From Saliniplasma sp046497075 (GTDB lineage Archaea; Thermoplasmatota; Thermoplasmata; Halarchaeoplasmatales; Halarchaeoplasmataceae): a stretch of 22,893 nucleotides of DNA. The stretch is taken from positions 1 to 22,893 of the forward strand of contig JAWOGF010000035.1 in NCBI GenBank assembly GCA_046497075.1, given 5' to 3'. The notes beneath the pieces are model-generated. The model worked only from the letters and a program-made list of their open reading frames with translations. It was not told the DNA's origin and did no database searches. Below are positions 6,768-14,092 of the stretch, piece by piece; position 1 is the first letter of the stretch, and each line of letters begins with the position of its first letter. The position numbers and the translations under genes are program-made.

Positions 6768-7357
6768 AAGAGATAGAACTTCCTCTTGAATTAGAAGAGA
6801 TGAAAGAGTACTTAGAGGAAGAAATAGGGGATGGGGTCGAAATGATAGATACTGAGGAGATAAAGAAAGGCCTTAATAACACACCCATGAAACTTATATG
6901 GTTGAGGGTCAAAAGAGAAGATTTTAGAGATGCCGTTAAGTCTATCTCAAAATTACAGATCCCGCACCTATCCGTTACGTCTGGTTCGGACAGAGGTGAA
7001 ATCATAGAACTGATATACCATTTCGCCGTAAATTATGGATATCCTGGAGATGAAGTAAGTGTCAATCTTAAAGTACATCTTCCTAAAGATGACCCGACAA
7101 TACCTACCATCACAGATTTAATCCCGGGTGCGATAACAACAGAGAGAGAAAAACAGGAATTTTTAGGTGTCGAAGTTGTGGACATACCCGATTCAAGAAG
7201 ACTTTGGCTGGATGAGGTATTCCCTGAGGATAAACATCCATGGAGATGGGATGATAAAGGAGTGGAGGGGCAGTCGAGATATGTACATGATGAGGGGGAA
7301 GCAACTGAACCTCCAACATCAAAGAATCCTAAGAAAGGAGGTGAAGAAGATGAGTGA
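6764..7357 (+). CDS. mbhK: MBH hydrogenase subunit K (NuoC-like)
   Basis: This 197-residue soluble subunit is homologous to the 30 kDa NuoC subunit of complex I. The N-terminal half is an acidic alpha-beta domain. The second half holds the recognisable stretch from YHFAVNYGYPGDEVSVN, through DDPTIPTITDLIPGA, to the C-terminal EFLGVEVVDIPDSRRLWL and the conserved RRLWLDEVFPEDKHPWRWDD. It has no cofactor and packs against MbhL and MbhJ. The last 25 residues are a charged, low-complexity tail. Its stop lies inside the mbhL start region, an 8-base overlap that places the mbhL ribosome site within mbhK codons. Confidence 0.92.
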   Translation: MKEIELPLELEEMKEYLEEEIGDGVEMIDTEEIKKGLNNTPMKLIWLRVKREDFRDAVKSISKLQIPHLSVTSGSDRGEIIELIYHFAVNYGYPGDEVSVNLKVHLPKDDPTIPTITDLIPGAITTEREKQEFLGVEVVDIPDSRRLWLDEVFPEDKHPWRWDDKGVEGQSRYVHDEGEATEPPTSKNPKKGGEEDE

Positions 7358-8591
7358 AGAAGATAATACTTATGAAGTCCCGATAGGTCCAATACATCCA
7401 GCATTGAAAGAACCATTCATGATTCAGTTCAGATTGGATGGTGAAACTATCGTAGATGCTGACCCGCATCCTGGTATGAATCACCGAGGGATCGAATTCA
7501 TGGGGATGCACCGAAATCCACTGAAAGTCATACCTCTCTCAGAGCGTATATGTGGTATATGTTCGATTGTTCATCAACATATGTATACATCTGCGGTGGA
7601 ACACGCTGCAGGCATCGAACCGACCAATCGTGCCCGGTATATAAGGACCATAATGATGGAACTTGAAAGGATCCATTCCCACGTTCTCTGGGCCGGTGTA
7701 GCAGCCCACGAAATAGGTTTTGACACTCATCTTCATTTCACATGGAAGATAAGGGAAAAAGTCATGGATCTTCTTGAATACATATCCGGAAATAGAGTGA
7801 ATTATTCTATGTGGACCGTAGGTGGTGTCCGTAGAGATATCACTGAAGATATGTATCCTAAGATCGAAGAGACTTTACAGTATTATGAAAAACTCTATGG
7901 AAAACTTGAAGAGATATTTTTAGGCGATCCCAGTATAAGGTTAAGAACGAAAGATATTGGTATATTGACTGAGAAGAAAGCCCTTGAATTATGTGGTGTA
8001 GGGCCTACCGTACGTGCATCTGGAGTCAAGAAAGATGTTCGTGTAGACCAGCCCTATGCCGCGTATGGAGACCTTGATATAGATTATGTGATACCTTCGA
8101 GATACGGGTATGAAAACAAAGGGGACGTGTTTTCTAAAACTCTAGTTAGGTTGAAGGAGGTCTTTCAGGCCATAGGGTTGATACGGCAATGTGTGGAGCA
8201 AATGCCTGATGAGGAGATAGATAGCGAATCCAATAAAGCAGCACTCTTGAACAAGTTGAAAAAGGCCGATGGTGAAGGTATCGGACGTATTGAAGCTCCA
8301 CGAGGTGAAGCATTCCATTATGTAAGATTAAAGGAAGATGTTGAAGTAGTGGATAACTGGAAAGTCCGAGCTTCCACTTATAACAACCTAGCTACGTACG
8401 CACCGATGTTCATGGGCGAACAGATAGCTGATATTCCGATCATCGCGGCATGCATAGACCCATGTATAGGATGTATGGATAGAGCAGAGATCGTAGAGAT
8501 CAATACTGGAGAACAAAATTCATACTCCCATGAGGAACTACAAGAGATGAGTGTTAGAAAAACCAAAGATATGTTGGGTGATGATCTATGA
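7350..8591 (+). CDS. mbhL: MBH [NiFe] hydrogenase large subunit L
   Basis: This 413-residue catalytic subunit holds the NiFe(CN)2CO centre where protons are reduced to H2. Both nickel-binding motifs are complete: Cys68 and Cys71 in RICGICSIVH, and Cys372 and Cys375 in DPCIGCMDR. The intact pairs separate it from MBS/MbxL of sulfur reduction, which has lost such ligands. Conserved PHPGMNHRGIE (about 39-49) and the NRVNYSMWTVGGVRRD block are also present. After Arg378 comes a 35-residue tail, the kind of C-terminal extension removed by a HycI-type protease after nickel insertion; that protease gene is at 10038. ATG 7350 is chosen because GGAGGTG lies at a proper distance and the family N-terminus (VPIGPIHPALKEP) follows at once. 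It overlaps mbhK by eight bases. Confidence 0.96.
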   Translation: MSEEDNTYEVPIGPIHPALKEPFMIQFRLDGETIVDADPHPGMNHRGIEFMGMHRNPLKVIPLSERICGICSIVHQHMYTSAVEHAAGIEPTNRARYIRTIMMELERIHSHVLWAGVAAHEIGFDTHLHFTWKIREKVMDLLEYISGNRVNYSMWTVGGVRRDITEDMYPKIEETLQYYEKLYGKLEEIFLGDPSIRLRTKDIGILTEKKALELCGVGPTVRASGVKKDVRVDQPYAAYGDLDIDYVIPSRYGYENKGDVFSKTLVRLKEVFQAIGLIRQCVEQMPDEEIDSESNKAALLNKLKKADGEGIGRIEAPRGEAFHYVRLKEDVEVVDNWKVRASTYNNLATYAPMFMGEQIADIPIIAACIDPCIGCMDRAEIVEINTGEQNSYSHEELQEMSVRKTKDMLGDDL

Positions 8592-9604
8592 ATTATGAAG
8601 AATTGATAAATGAAGATCTGATAATATCACTGTTTTACGTCATGGTGATACCCTTCATCGGTTTATTCCTCGGACTGCTCTACAAAGGTTTCGACCGCAA
8701 GATCACCGCCATGATGCAGTCGAGGATCGGACCGCCATGGAGGCAGCCTTTCCGAGATATAAGAAAATTATTCATGAAGGAAACTATCGTTCCGGATGGA
8801 GCGGTACCATGGCTTTTCAACGCTGCGCCTGTGGTGGCTTTGATCGCACCCTTGATAGCTCTTGTATATCTTCCTTTGGGGCCCTTCGGACCTGTAATGG
8901 AAGGTTACGGCGACCTGATTTTGATACTTTATCTGCTTGCTATTCCCGCAGTCGCCATGGCTCTCGGAGGTTTAGCATCCGGTTCACCGTATGCAACGGT
9001 CGGTGCCCAGCGTGAATTGGTATTGATGATGAGCTACGAATTCCCCCTAGCCATCGCAGCGGTTACGGTAGCATGGAAGTTCGAAACGTTTTCCTTGGCC
9101 ACCATATCTAGTACTCCCGTTTGGTGGTTGGTCGGACCCATGGGTGCCTTTGGTTTTGTATTGGTTGCTGTATCACTTTTTACCGTACTCCCTGGTGAAC
9201 TTTCTCGGGTACCTTTCGACCAGGCTGAAGCTGAAACAGAGCTAGCGGAAGGTCTATTCGTAGAGTATTCCGGTAGAAATCTGGGTTTGTTTTACCTCGC
9301 AGAAGCTGTCAAGATGGTTGTAGTCGGTACATTGATGATAGCATTGTTCTTCCCCCATAACCTTACGAATTGGGTCACAATCGGTGGACCAGAGATATTC
9401 GGTTACGTGATAGGAGATTTTATCGCCGATATGGCATTCTTCCTGTTGAAACTACTCGTCATAATCTTCACAGCGGTCTCCGTTGTCAGAGTTGCAGTTG
9501 CGAGATTCCAGATAGATAAGGCTAGTTACTTCTACTGGGTACCCATGACTCTGATAGGACTTCTAGGAACTCTCTTGGTAATCATGGAAGGAGTGGTATT
9601 TTAA
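8588..9604 (+). CDS. mbhM: MBH hydrogenase membrane anchor M (NuoH-like)
   Basis: This 338-residue protein has about eight membrane helices and is homologous to NuoH of complex I. Cytoplasmic loop 1 holds MMQSRIGPPWRQPFRDIRKLFMKE (about 43-66), the classic GPxxxQP(x)DxxK motif. Later loops hold QRELVLMMSYEFPLA and FDQAEAETELAEGLFVEYSG with its cluster of conserved acidic residues. This subunit anchors the hydrogenase module and transmits redox-driven changes into the membrane arm. The start overlaps the mbhL stop as ATGA. Confidence 0.95.
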   Translation: MNYEELINEDLIISLFYVMVIPFIGLFLGLLYKGFDRKITAMMQSRIGPPWRQPFRDIRKLFMKETIVPDGAVPWLFNAAPVVALIAPLIALVYLPLGPFGPVMEGYGDLILILYLLAIPAVAMALGGLASGSPYATVGAQRELVLMMSYEFPLAIAAVTVAWKFETFSLATISSTPVWWLVGPMGAFGFVLVAVSLFTVLPGELSRVPFDQAEAETELAEGLFVEYSGRNLGLFYLAEAVKMVVVGTLMIALFFPHNLTNWVTIGGPEIFGYVIGDFIADMAFFLLKLLVIIFTAVSVVRVAVARFQIDKASYFYWVPMTLIGLLGTLLVIMEGVVF

Positions 9605-9626
9605 GAGGTTAAGAGGTGATTAAGAT

Positions 9627-10031
9627 ATGCCAACATCTACAATATTTACCCTGATAAAACAGCTCGTCACTAAGAAAGCGACCAACCCGTTCCCGGTGAA
9701 ATATACGCCGAAGAATATGCACGGTGCGGCTAAACTCATCGAGGACGGCAAATTGGAGATCAATCCGCCGGTCGATATCCCCGATAACTTTAGAGGTAAG
9801 TTGACCTACGACGTCGATTCCTGTATAGGATGTCAACTCTGTTTGAAAGTCTGTCCCTCGGAGGCTCTAGTATTCAAACCCGACGAAAAGAAGGTCAAGC
9901 ATTACGTTGCCCGCTGTACATTTTGTGGGCAGTGTGTAGATATCTGTCCAAAAAGCTGTTTCGAATTGACAGAGGAGTTCTTGATAGCGGGTACCGACAA
10001 ACACGATGAAGACCTTGTATTAAACCCGTGA
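9627..10031 (+). CDS. mbhN: MBH hydrogenase subunit N, 2[4Fe-4S] ferredoxin-like (NuoI-like)
   Basis: This 134-residue protein carries two [4Fe-4S] clusters. Cluster ligands are Cys66, 69, 72 and 107 together with Cys97, 100, 103 and 76, from CIGCQLCLKVCP and CTFCGQCVDICP. It is the entry point for electrons from reduced ferredoxin and passes them to MbhJ. The N-terminal arm with NPFPVKYTP (about 20-28) is the segment that packs on the membrane subunit in NuoI homologues. A 22-base gap separates it from mbhM; AGGTGAT about eight bases before the ATG is the ribosome site. It is the last gene of the operon and converges on the protease gene with six bases between stops. Confidence 0.95.
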   Translation: MPTSTIFTLIKQLVTKKATNPFPVKYTPKNMHGAAKLIEDGKLEINPPVDIPDNFRGKLTYDVDSCIGCQLCLKVCPSEALVFKPDEKKVKHYVARCTFCGQCVDICPKSCFELTEEFLIAGTDKHDEDLVLNP

Positions 10032-10037
10032 TCTTGA

Positions 10038-10484
10038 TCAATCTAAAAGAGGTAGATCCTTCCAAGACTCGGTCCTCAATATTTCCAATAACCTATCCTT
10101 AGCTTTTTCTACTTCAGGAGTTATCCCTTCTTTCAGAGACATATCCTTAGGTTGGATACCGATCAAAACGACCTCTCCGACTTTATCTTCTAGATAATCC
10201 ATGACCAGTGACAGCGGTAAAGCGTGAGTGCTCATAGTGAAAACTCCAAGTTTTTCACGTGGAACTATCCTGATCTCACCTGGTTCGAGTCCCATCGAGG
10301 CTGCATCGATTATCAAAACAAGATCATAATTGCCTTCCTCGACCATGATGATATGATTTTCAGGCACTGAGCCGCAGTCTATAGTCTCCCACCCAGGTTC
10401 TTCAAATTCTCTAACCACCAACTCCCCGACCGCGTCGTCGCCGCGAATATCGTTCCCGACACCCATTATCAATTTCCGTGCCAT
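10038..10484 (-). CDS. hycI: hydrogenase maturation protease (HycI/HyaD family)
   Basis: This 148-residue peptidase of family M52 removes the C-terminal tail of the [NiFe] large subunit once nickel is inserted. The nickel-sensing residues are in place: Asp16 in MGVGNDIRGDDAVG, Asp60 in VLIIDAA and His87 in STHALPL, matching the Asp, Asp, His triad of E. coli HycI. The context names its substrate: the only [NiFe] large subunit in view is MbhL, which has a 35-residue extension after DPCIGCMDR. It is on the opposite strand to the mbh operon with its own promoter, so its expression may be tuned separately. Confidence 0.93.
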   Translation of the reverse strand: MARKLIMGVGNDIRGDDAVGELVVREFEEPGWETIDCGSVPENHIIMVEEGNYDLVLIIDAASMGLEPGEIRIVPREKLGVFTMSTHALPLSLVMDYLEDKVGEVVLIGIQPKDMSLKEGITPEVEKAKDRLLEILRTESWKDLPLLD

Positions 10485-10496
10485 CGTAGGTTTCAG

Positions 10497-10511
10497 ACGG
10501 TTGACCGTTAA
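10497..10511. promoter_or_regulatory. palindrome over the hycI promoter
   Basis: ACGGT-TG-ACCGT (10497-10508) is a perfect 5+2+5 palindrome. It overlaps TTGAC-C-GTTAA (10501-10511), which resembles the palindrome at 10564-10575 on the other side of the same interval. It partly covers the putative minus-strand TATA element (10507-10515, AGATTTAAC) for hycI, a position suited to a repressor. Confidence 0.35.
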
Positions 10512-10563
10512 ATCTTTTTCGATTAGAGAGGGGTAACAGAAAATTATTTGTTTAAGAGTCTAA

Positions 10564-10575
10564 TTAACGTGTTAA
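10564..10575. promoter_or_regulatory. palindrome at the start of the winged-helix gene
   Basis: TTAAC-GT-GTTAA is a perfect 5+2+5 palindrome ending one base before the ATG at 10577. If the message is leaderless, this covers the transcription start. A protein bound here would block the gene, so it is a candidate autoregulatory operator for the encoded winged-helix protein. Confidence 0.35.
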
Positions 10576-10576
10576 G

Positions 10577-11491
10577 ATGAGCACGGCGATGGAGAGGTTC
10601 AAGAAATTATTAGAATTTGCACCTAATGAAGAGGTGGATAAATATTCTAAAAAGCAGCTCCAAAAAAGGCTGTTCAATTGGAAGAATAAAGATAAAGAGT
10701 ATCTATGTAAAATCGATTATTTCGTGAATGGGAAGGAGTACACATCCTTGAGTGAAGCGATATACAAGTTAGATGAACTAAATAAGATCAAACTCAAGTT
10801 CATAAATCCCGACTTAGATGGGGATTGGCACTTCTCTAAACCCACTAAAGAATTGATGGAGAAGGATGGTAAAGGTCTTTGTAAAACCTTCAACTATGAT
10901 CCCTATTCTTTTGGAAGGTGGACGAACGCCTCAAAAGTAAATGCCGAGAAAGTGATGGTCCGGGCTTACCTGACTAACTTTTTCGTACCTATCTCGATCA
11001 AAACTAAATCTCAGTATCATCATTCTCAAGACGTGCCAGCACAATACGTACCCGAGTTAAAACATCTGAAAGATATATGGAGTGACTTCAAGGACGGTGT
11101 TATACCACTGGAATTACGGTTATGCGTATATACTAAAGATAAAAGGTACTCTTATCTGATAGATGCTGTAGGAGACGGGCAAATACCACACCCTCTCAAC
11201 CATGTGTCTTTACCTAAGGAAGCTGATAGAGACCCTATCGACTATATGCACCTCGATAGGATATTGGCAACATTAGACATTCCAGAACTACTAAAGAAAA
11301 TACTCGAACTGCTCTTTCATTCCAAAGAGATGAGCCTGCCTGATATTGCACACTATTTTAATCTCAACCAGAAAGTTGCAAAAAATAGTCTTAGTAGCTT
11401 GGTCAATCGAGGACTAGTAGGGGTCAATAAGAATGTGTATTATAAGCTCTCTATCGAAAACGTCAGAGAAACCGCTAAATCACTTCGATAA
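10577..11491 (+). CDS. unrecognised protein with C-terminal winged helix
   Basis: I do not recognise this 304-residue protein. The C-terminal part (about 236-292) reads as a winged helix-turn-helix: PELLKKILELLFHSKEMSLPD, then an IAHYFNLNQKVAKNSLSSLVNRGLV recognition region and a short VNKNVYYKL wing. This suggests DNA binding. Residues 1-230 form a separate Lys- and aromatic-rich domain without membrane segments or known motifs (short markers are NGKEYTSLSEAIYKLDELNK and DGDWHFSKPTKEL). There is no Shine-Dalgarno ahead of the ATG, consistent with a leaderless transcript; ATG 10589 is an alternative. It is divergent from hycI across 92 bases holding two palindromes. A role in controlling hydrogenase genes is only a guess from position. 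Confidence 0.75.
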   Translation: MSTAMERFKKLLEFAPNEEVDKYSKKQLQKRLFNWKNKDKEYLCKIDYFVNGKEYTSLSEAIYKLDELNKIKLKFINPDLDGDWHFSKPTKELMEKDGKGLCKTFNYDPYSFGRWTNASKVNAEKVMVRAYLTNFFVPISIKTKSQYHHSQDVPAQYVPELKHLKDIWSDFKDGVIPLELRLCVYTKDKRYSYLIDAVGDGQIPHPLNHVSLPKEADRDPIDYMHLDRILATLDIPELLKKILELLFHSKEMSLPDIAHYFNLNQKVAKNSLSSLVNRGLVGVNKNVYYKLSIENVRETAKSLR

Positions 11492-11528
11492 GATGCGAAA
11501 TCGAAACCATTATAGTTGATTTACCACT

Positions 11529-12002
11529 CTATTCTTCTTTTATCAGATCTCCTATTGTAAGACCGGATTCAGTGTGTTCGGTGGTTGGAGATACTTGTTC
11601 TATCTCTTCTAGGAGTGTGATGTTCAAGGTTTTCTCCAGTTTTTTCCTCAGAGAATCGCTGGGCCGCATGTCCTCCTTTTCTAACTTTGCCACAACCGAT
11701 TTCTTCTCGTTTAACTTCTTTGCAAGTTCTTCTTGAGTCAATTCTTCCCCTAGCCTAGCTTCGCGTATCTTATCCGGGTAATCCATGACTAATGTTTTTC
11801 TATCGCTATCAAATCCACTAGAACTTCGACTACGAGATCTACTTTTATTGACTCTACTCATTATATCTTTAGCATCACTATCATCCTTTTCTAAAACCTC
11901 CTTACCATATCTCGCACATTGCTCACACACTTGAAGGGTAGAACCCTCCACTTTCACTTTCTTAGGCTTCCCAACTTTTTTTCCACATAGTTCGCAGTTC
12001 AT
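11529..12002 (-). CDS. mbf1: archaeal multiprotein bridging factor aMBF1
   Basis: This 157-residue protein has the two-domain layout of archaeal MBF1. An N-terminal zinc ribbon uses Cys3, Cys6, Cys26 and Cys29 (MNCELCGKKVG; VCEQCARYG), then a Ser/Arg-rich flexible linker (about 40-70) leads to a Cro/C1-type helix-turn-helix (about 77-131; IREARLGEELTQEELAKKLNEKKSVVAKLE). Eukaryotic MBF1 bridges TBP and activators; archaeal aMBF1 is linked to ribosomes and translation rather than promoters. TBP lies about 3 kb away but is not in the same unit. GGGTGG precedes the ATG. Confidence 0.92.
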   Translation of the reverse strand: MNCELCGKKVGKPKKVKVEGSTLQVCEQCARYGKEVLEKDDSDAKDIMSRVNKSRSRSRSSSGFDSDRKTLVMDYPDKIREARLGEELTQEELAKKLNEKKSVVAKLEKEDMRPSDSLRKKLEKTLNITLLEEIEQVSPTTEHTESGLTIGDLIKEE

Positions 12003-12056
12003 TATTAGCCACCCACTAGGGAGAATATCTCTCTAAGATATGATACGTTTTTTAAG

Positions 12057-12067
12057 GATATAAATCT
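12057..12067 (-). promoter_or_regulatory. mbf1: TATA box for aMBF1
   Basis: The minus strand reads GATTTATATCC about 60 bases before the ATG, predicting a 5' leader of about 30-35 bases that contains the GGGTGG ribosome site. Confidence 0.45.
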
Positions 12068-12155
12068 TGTCTACATTTGCGCCTATCCTAGTAAAGAATA
12101 ATATTGCTGATAGCCCGTTCCGAGTAAACTTATAGATGGCCAGGGGTCAGTAATT

Positions 12156-12323
12156 ATGTATATCCAGAGAATTACTGAATCAGATGAGGCCACTACAGAT
12201 GAAATCAAAAATAGATATACACACTACATGGGGTTTAAAATACTTTCACGTCGGCGACAACGTGAAAGACATGAGGCGCGTAGGATTTTATCTTTCGGAC
12301 GTCAGTCACCTCAAAACTACTAG
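12156..12323 (+). CDS. possible 55-residue leaderless ORF
   Basis: ATG 12156 lies 25 bases after the centre of a TATA-like ACTTATAG (12128-12135), so a leaderless message is possible. The first 28 codons fill the gap between aMBF1 and taw2 and give a hydrophilic peptide beginning MYIQRITESDE. The remaining codons run antisense through the 3' end of taw2 and give an Arg-rich sequence typical of antisense translation. It matches nothing I know. It may be spurious. Confidence 0.2.
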   Translation: MYIQRITESDEATTDEIKNRYTHYMGFKILSRRRQRERHEARRILSFGRQSPQNY

Positions 12324-13227
12324 AAATATTCTCGTTAAGTTCTGTATATAATCGGTCAGGGAACTCTTTATCAGCCACTCTAGTGTGATAGTGTATCAAT
12401 CCTTCCCCATTCAGCAGTTCGATGGCTTTTGGTAAGAACTTCCAGGTTTCATGCAGGTACCCCATCAAGACTCGGTCCGCGATATCTTTTTTAGGAAAGT
12501 TTCTATTGTCTCCCATCCAGGGCTCTACGATTTCCTGCACATCGTTCAATTTGATGTTCTCCTTAAGATATCTGTACGCTACATCGTTGATCTCCAGTGA
12601 ATAGATCATATCAGGTTTTGAGTGTACTGCCATGGGCAGTGAAAAATACCCGATCCCGCTAAACATATCAACGATCGTTTCTCCCCTTCCCGGGACCCCC
12701 GCCATCCTCACACGTTCGTCAATATTACCGCTTGAGAACATCACCTCGGAAAGATCGAGTTTGAACCTTACACCGTTCTCGAGATGAATTGTTTCCGTTT
12801 CATCTCCATATATCTTTTTGACCTCTGGTTCTCTCTTTTTACCCGCTATATCCCCCTGGATCAGAACGGTCTTCATATCCAAGACTTCGGCGTAGATCTT
12901 ACCGATGTGTTCGCTGTATCCTTCCAACTCTTCCGGTAGTTTGATCAGTAAAACGTCACCAATCATCTCCCATCTGCTGGGTAGTTTTTCCTTCAAGGCA
13001 TCTTGAATGTCAACTTTACTTTTAATCTTCTGAAAGGGGGTGAGTCTGTTTTCCCGCTTCTCTAAGACTTCTTCCTTACTTCCTTCCTTCACAGGTATGA
13101 CCAGTTCTCCCCCTACCTGCTCGATCATTCTCTCCCCATCCAAACGGTCTTCTTTCTTGAGTTTCTTGAGGACTTCCTGCCCTTCCTCTTTTTTGATTCT
13201 AACTACCGGCCCTTTTTTCGAAGGCAT
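12235..13227 (-). CDS. taw2: tRNA(Phe) wyosine aminocarboxypropyltransferase Taw2/TYW2
   Basis: This 330-residue member of the Trm5/TYW2 SAM-binding superfamily transfers the 3-amino-3-carboxypropyl group of SAM to 4-demethylwyosine at G37 of tRNA-Phe. The Rossmann core is at about 183-270: DMFSGIGYFSLP (187-198), acidic Glu212 at the end of strand 2, GDNRNF (239-244) and ADRVLMGYLHETWKFLPKA. This last block is the TYW2 form; Trm5 methyltransferases have a different NLP-type motif at the same place. The C-terminus, with HYHTRVAD, KIKSYAPHVFHVVADVKVF, also agrees with archaeal TYW2. The N-terminal 80 residues are a less conserved charged extension. Trm5/Taw22 remains an alternative but is less likely. 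Confidence 0.85.
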   Translation of the reverse strand: MPSKKGPVVRIKKEEGQEVLKKLKKEDRLDGERMIEQVGGELVIPVKEGSKEEVLEKRENRLTPFQKIKSKVDIQDALKEKLPSRWEMIGDVLLIKLPEELEGYSEHIGKIYAEVLDMKTVLIQGDIAGKKREPEVKKIYGDETETIHLENGVRFKLDLSEVMFSSGNIDERVRMAGVPGRGETIVDMFSGIGYFSLPMAVHSKPDMIYSLEINDVAYRYLKENIKLNDVQEIVEPWMGDNRNFPKKDIADRVLMGYLHETWKFLPKAIELLNGEGLIHYHTRVADKEFPDRLYTELNENISSSFEVTDVRKIKSYAPHVFHVVADVKVF

Positions 13228-13236
13228 AGGTAAACC

Positions 13237-13265
13237 TTTATATCTAATCGCATAAGTATTTTATA
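13237..13265. promoter_or_regulatory. interlocked divergent promoters of taw2 and the surface-protein gene
   Basis: On +, TTTATAT at 13237-13243 is about 30 bases ahead of ATG 13271. On -, TATAAAATAC at 13256-13265 is about 33 bases ahead of the taw2 ATG (13227). Each TATA element lies in the early transcribed region of the other gene, so the two promoters should compete. The intergenic gap is only 43 bases. Confidence 0.5.
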
Positions 13266-13270
13266 CCTTT

Positions 13271-14092
13271 ATGAAATTAGATGTTGTGATGGATTACAGA
13301 CCGCTGGTGTTGTTTTCAGTAGTTATCCTGGTGTTCCCCACGTTCTTTTTAGGGGCCGCTTCAGCCCAGGTCACGGAGGTTTCGGACCCGGGTTTGGCAA
13401 ATAAGATACTCCATGATTTTTCAACACCTATCATCAAACCTGGAAATCAAGGAAATTTAGAGTTCAATCTGACTAATCCATACGAATTCGAGATGGAAAA
13501 TATGGTTTTGACCGCCGAGATATACGGTTTTGGCGATCTCGACGAACAGAAGAACATCTCGGAGATAGATGATCCTCCTGTCTTTCAGATCACAGGAGAT
13601 ACCTCAAGGTCACTTGGCAGAGATGTTATATCCCCTGAGAGAGTCACCCCCCAGCGCTTCACCTTAAAGACCACCGAAAATACCGAAAAAGGTGTTTATT
13701 TTGTCCGCTTTCAGTTGGACTTCGAGTATTCTGAGGAAGGCAACGAGAGTGTTATGAAATCTAAAGGCCACTTTACAGACTCTGAGTGGGATAATGCTAC
13801 CAAAAGACCTGGGAACTCCGATGAACCTTATTATGCGGGGAGTATCAATATCACACAGTTGGGAGTGAATGGGATATTACCTGATACAAGTTTCACCGTA
13901 AAAACGCAGATCCCTAGGTGGCCGCAGTACGTTTTGGGGGGTTTGGCGGCTTTCTTCGGGATATTTGCAGTCATGCTTTACATGCAGGAGGAGTACAATT
14001 CATTCCCATGGCTGGAAGATATTCTTGATCATTGGTCCGGCAAATTTAATCAGTTTAGGAGACGCCTTAAGCACAGGCTTCGCAAGCGTTGA
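13271..14092 (+). CDS. secreted, membrane-anchored surface protein with beta-sandwich ectodomain
   Basis: This 273-residue protein starts with a signal peptide: a hydrophobic stretch at about 11-28 and a likely cleavage after Ala-Ser-Ala at 30-32. The ectodomain (33-215) is beta-rich with repeated Asn-x-Ser/Thr sites. Its pattern (IIKPGNQGNLEFNLTNPYEFEM and later RFTLKTTENTEKGVYFVRFQL) resembles the NEW3/COG1361 beta-sandwich repeats of archaeal S-layer-associated proteins. One membrane helix follows at about 219-238 (YVLGGLAAFFGIFAVMLYMQ), with a basic cytoplasmic tail rich in Arg/Lys. The function is unknown. Its last 93 bases run antisense to the 3' end of the geranylgeranyl reductase gene, and that portion encodes exactly the basic tail. 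Confidence 0.82.
   Translation: MKLDVVMDYRPLVLFSVVILVFPTFFLGAASAQVTEVSDPGLANKILHDFSTPIIKPGNQGNLEFNLTNPYEFEMENMVLTAEIYGFGDLDEQKNISEIDDPPVFQITGDTSRSLGRDVISPERVTPQRFTLKTTENTEKGVYFVRFQLDFEYSEEGNESVMKSKGHFTDSEWDNATKRPGNSDEPYYAGSINITQLGVNGILPDTSFTVKTQIPRWPQYVLGGLAAFFGIFAVMLYMQEEYNSFPWLEDILDHWSGKFNQFRRRLKHRLRKR

Noticed and set aside
7033..7416. 127-codon open frame antisense to mbhK/mbhL
   Set aside because: It spans the overlap of two conserved hydrogenase genes; the Ser-rich translation shows no domain.
7350..8591. Large subunit as part of a sulfur-reducing MBS/Mbx complex
   Set aside because: Both nickel-binding CxxC pairs are intact, the gene order is that of mbh, and a maturation protease is adjacent.
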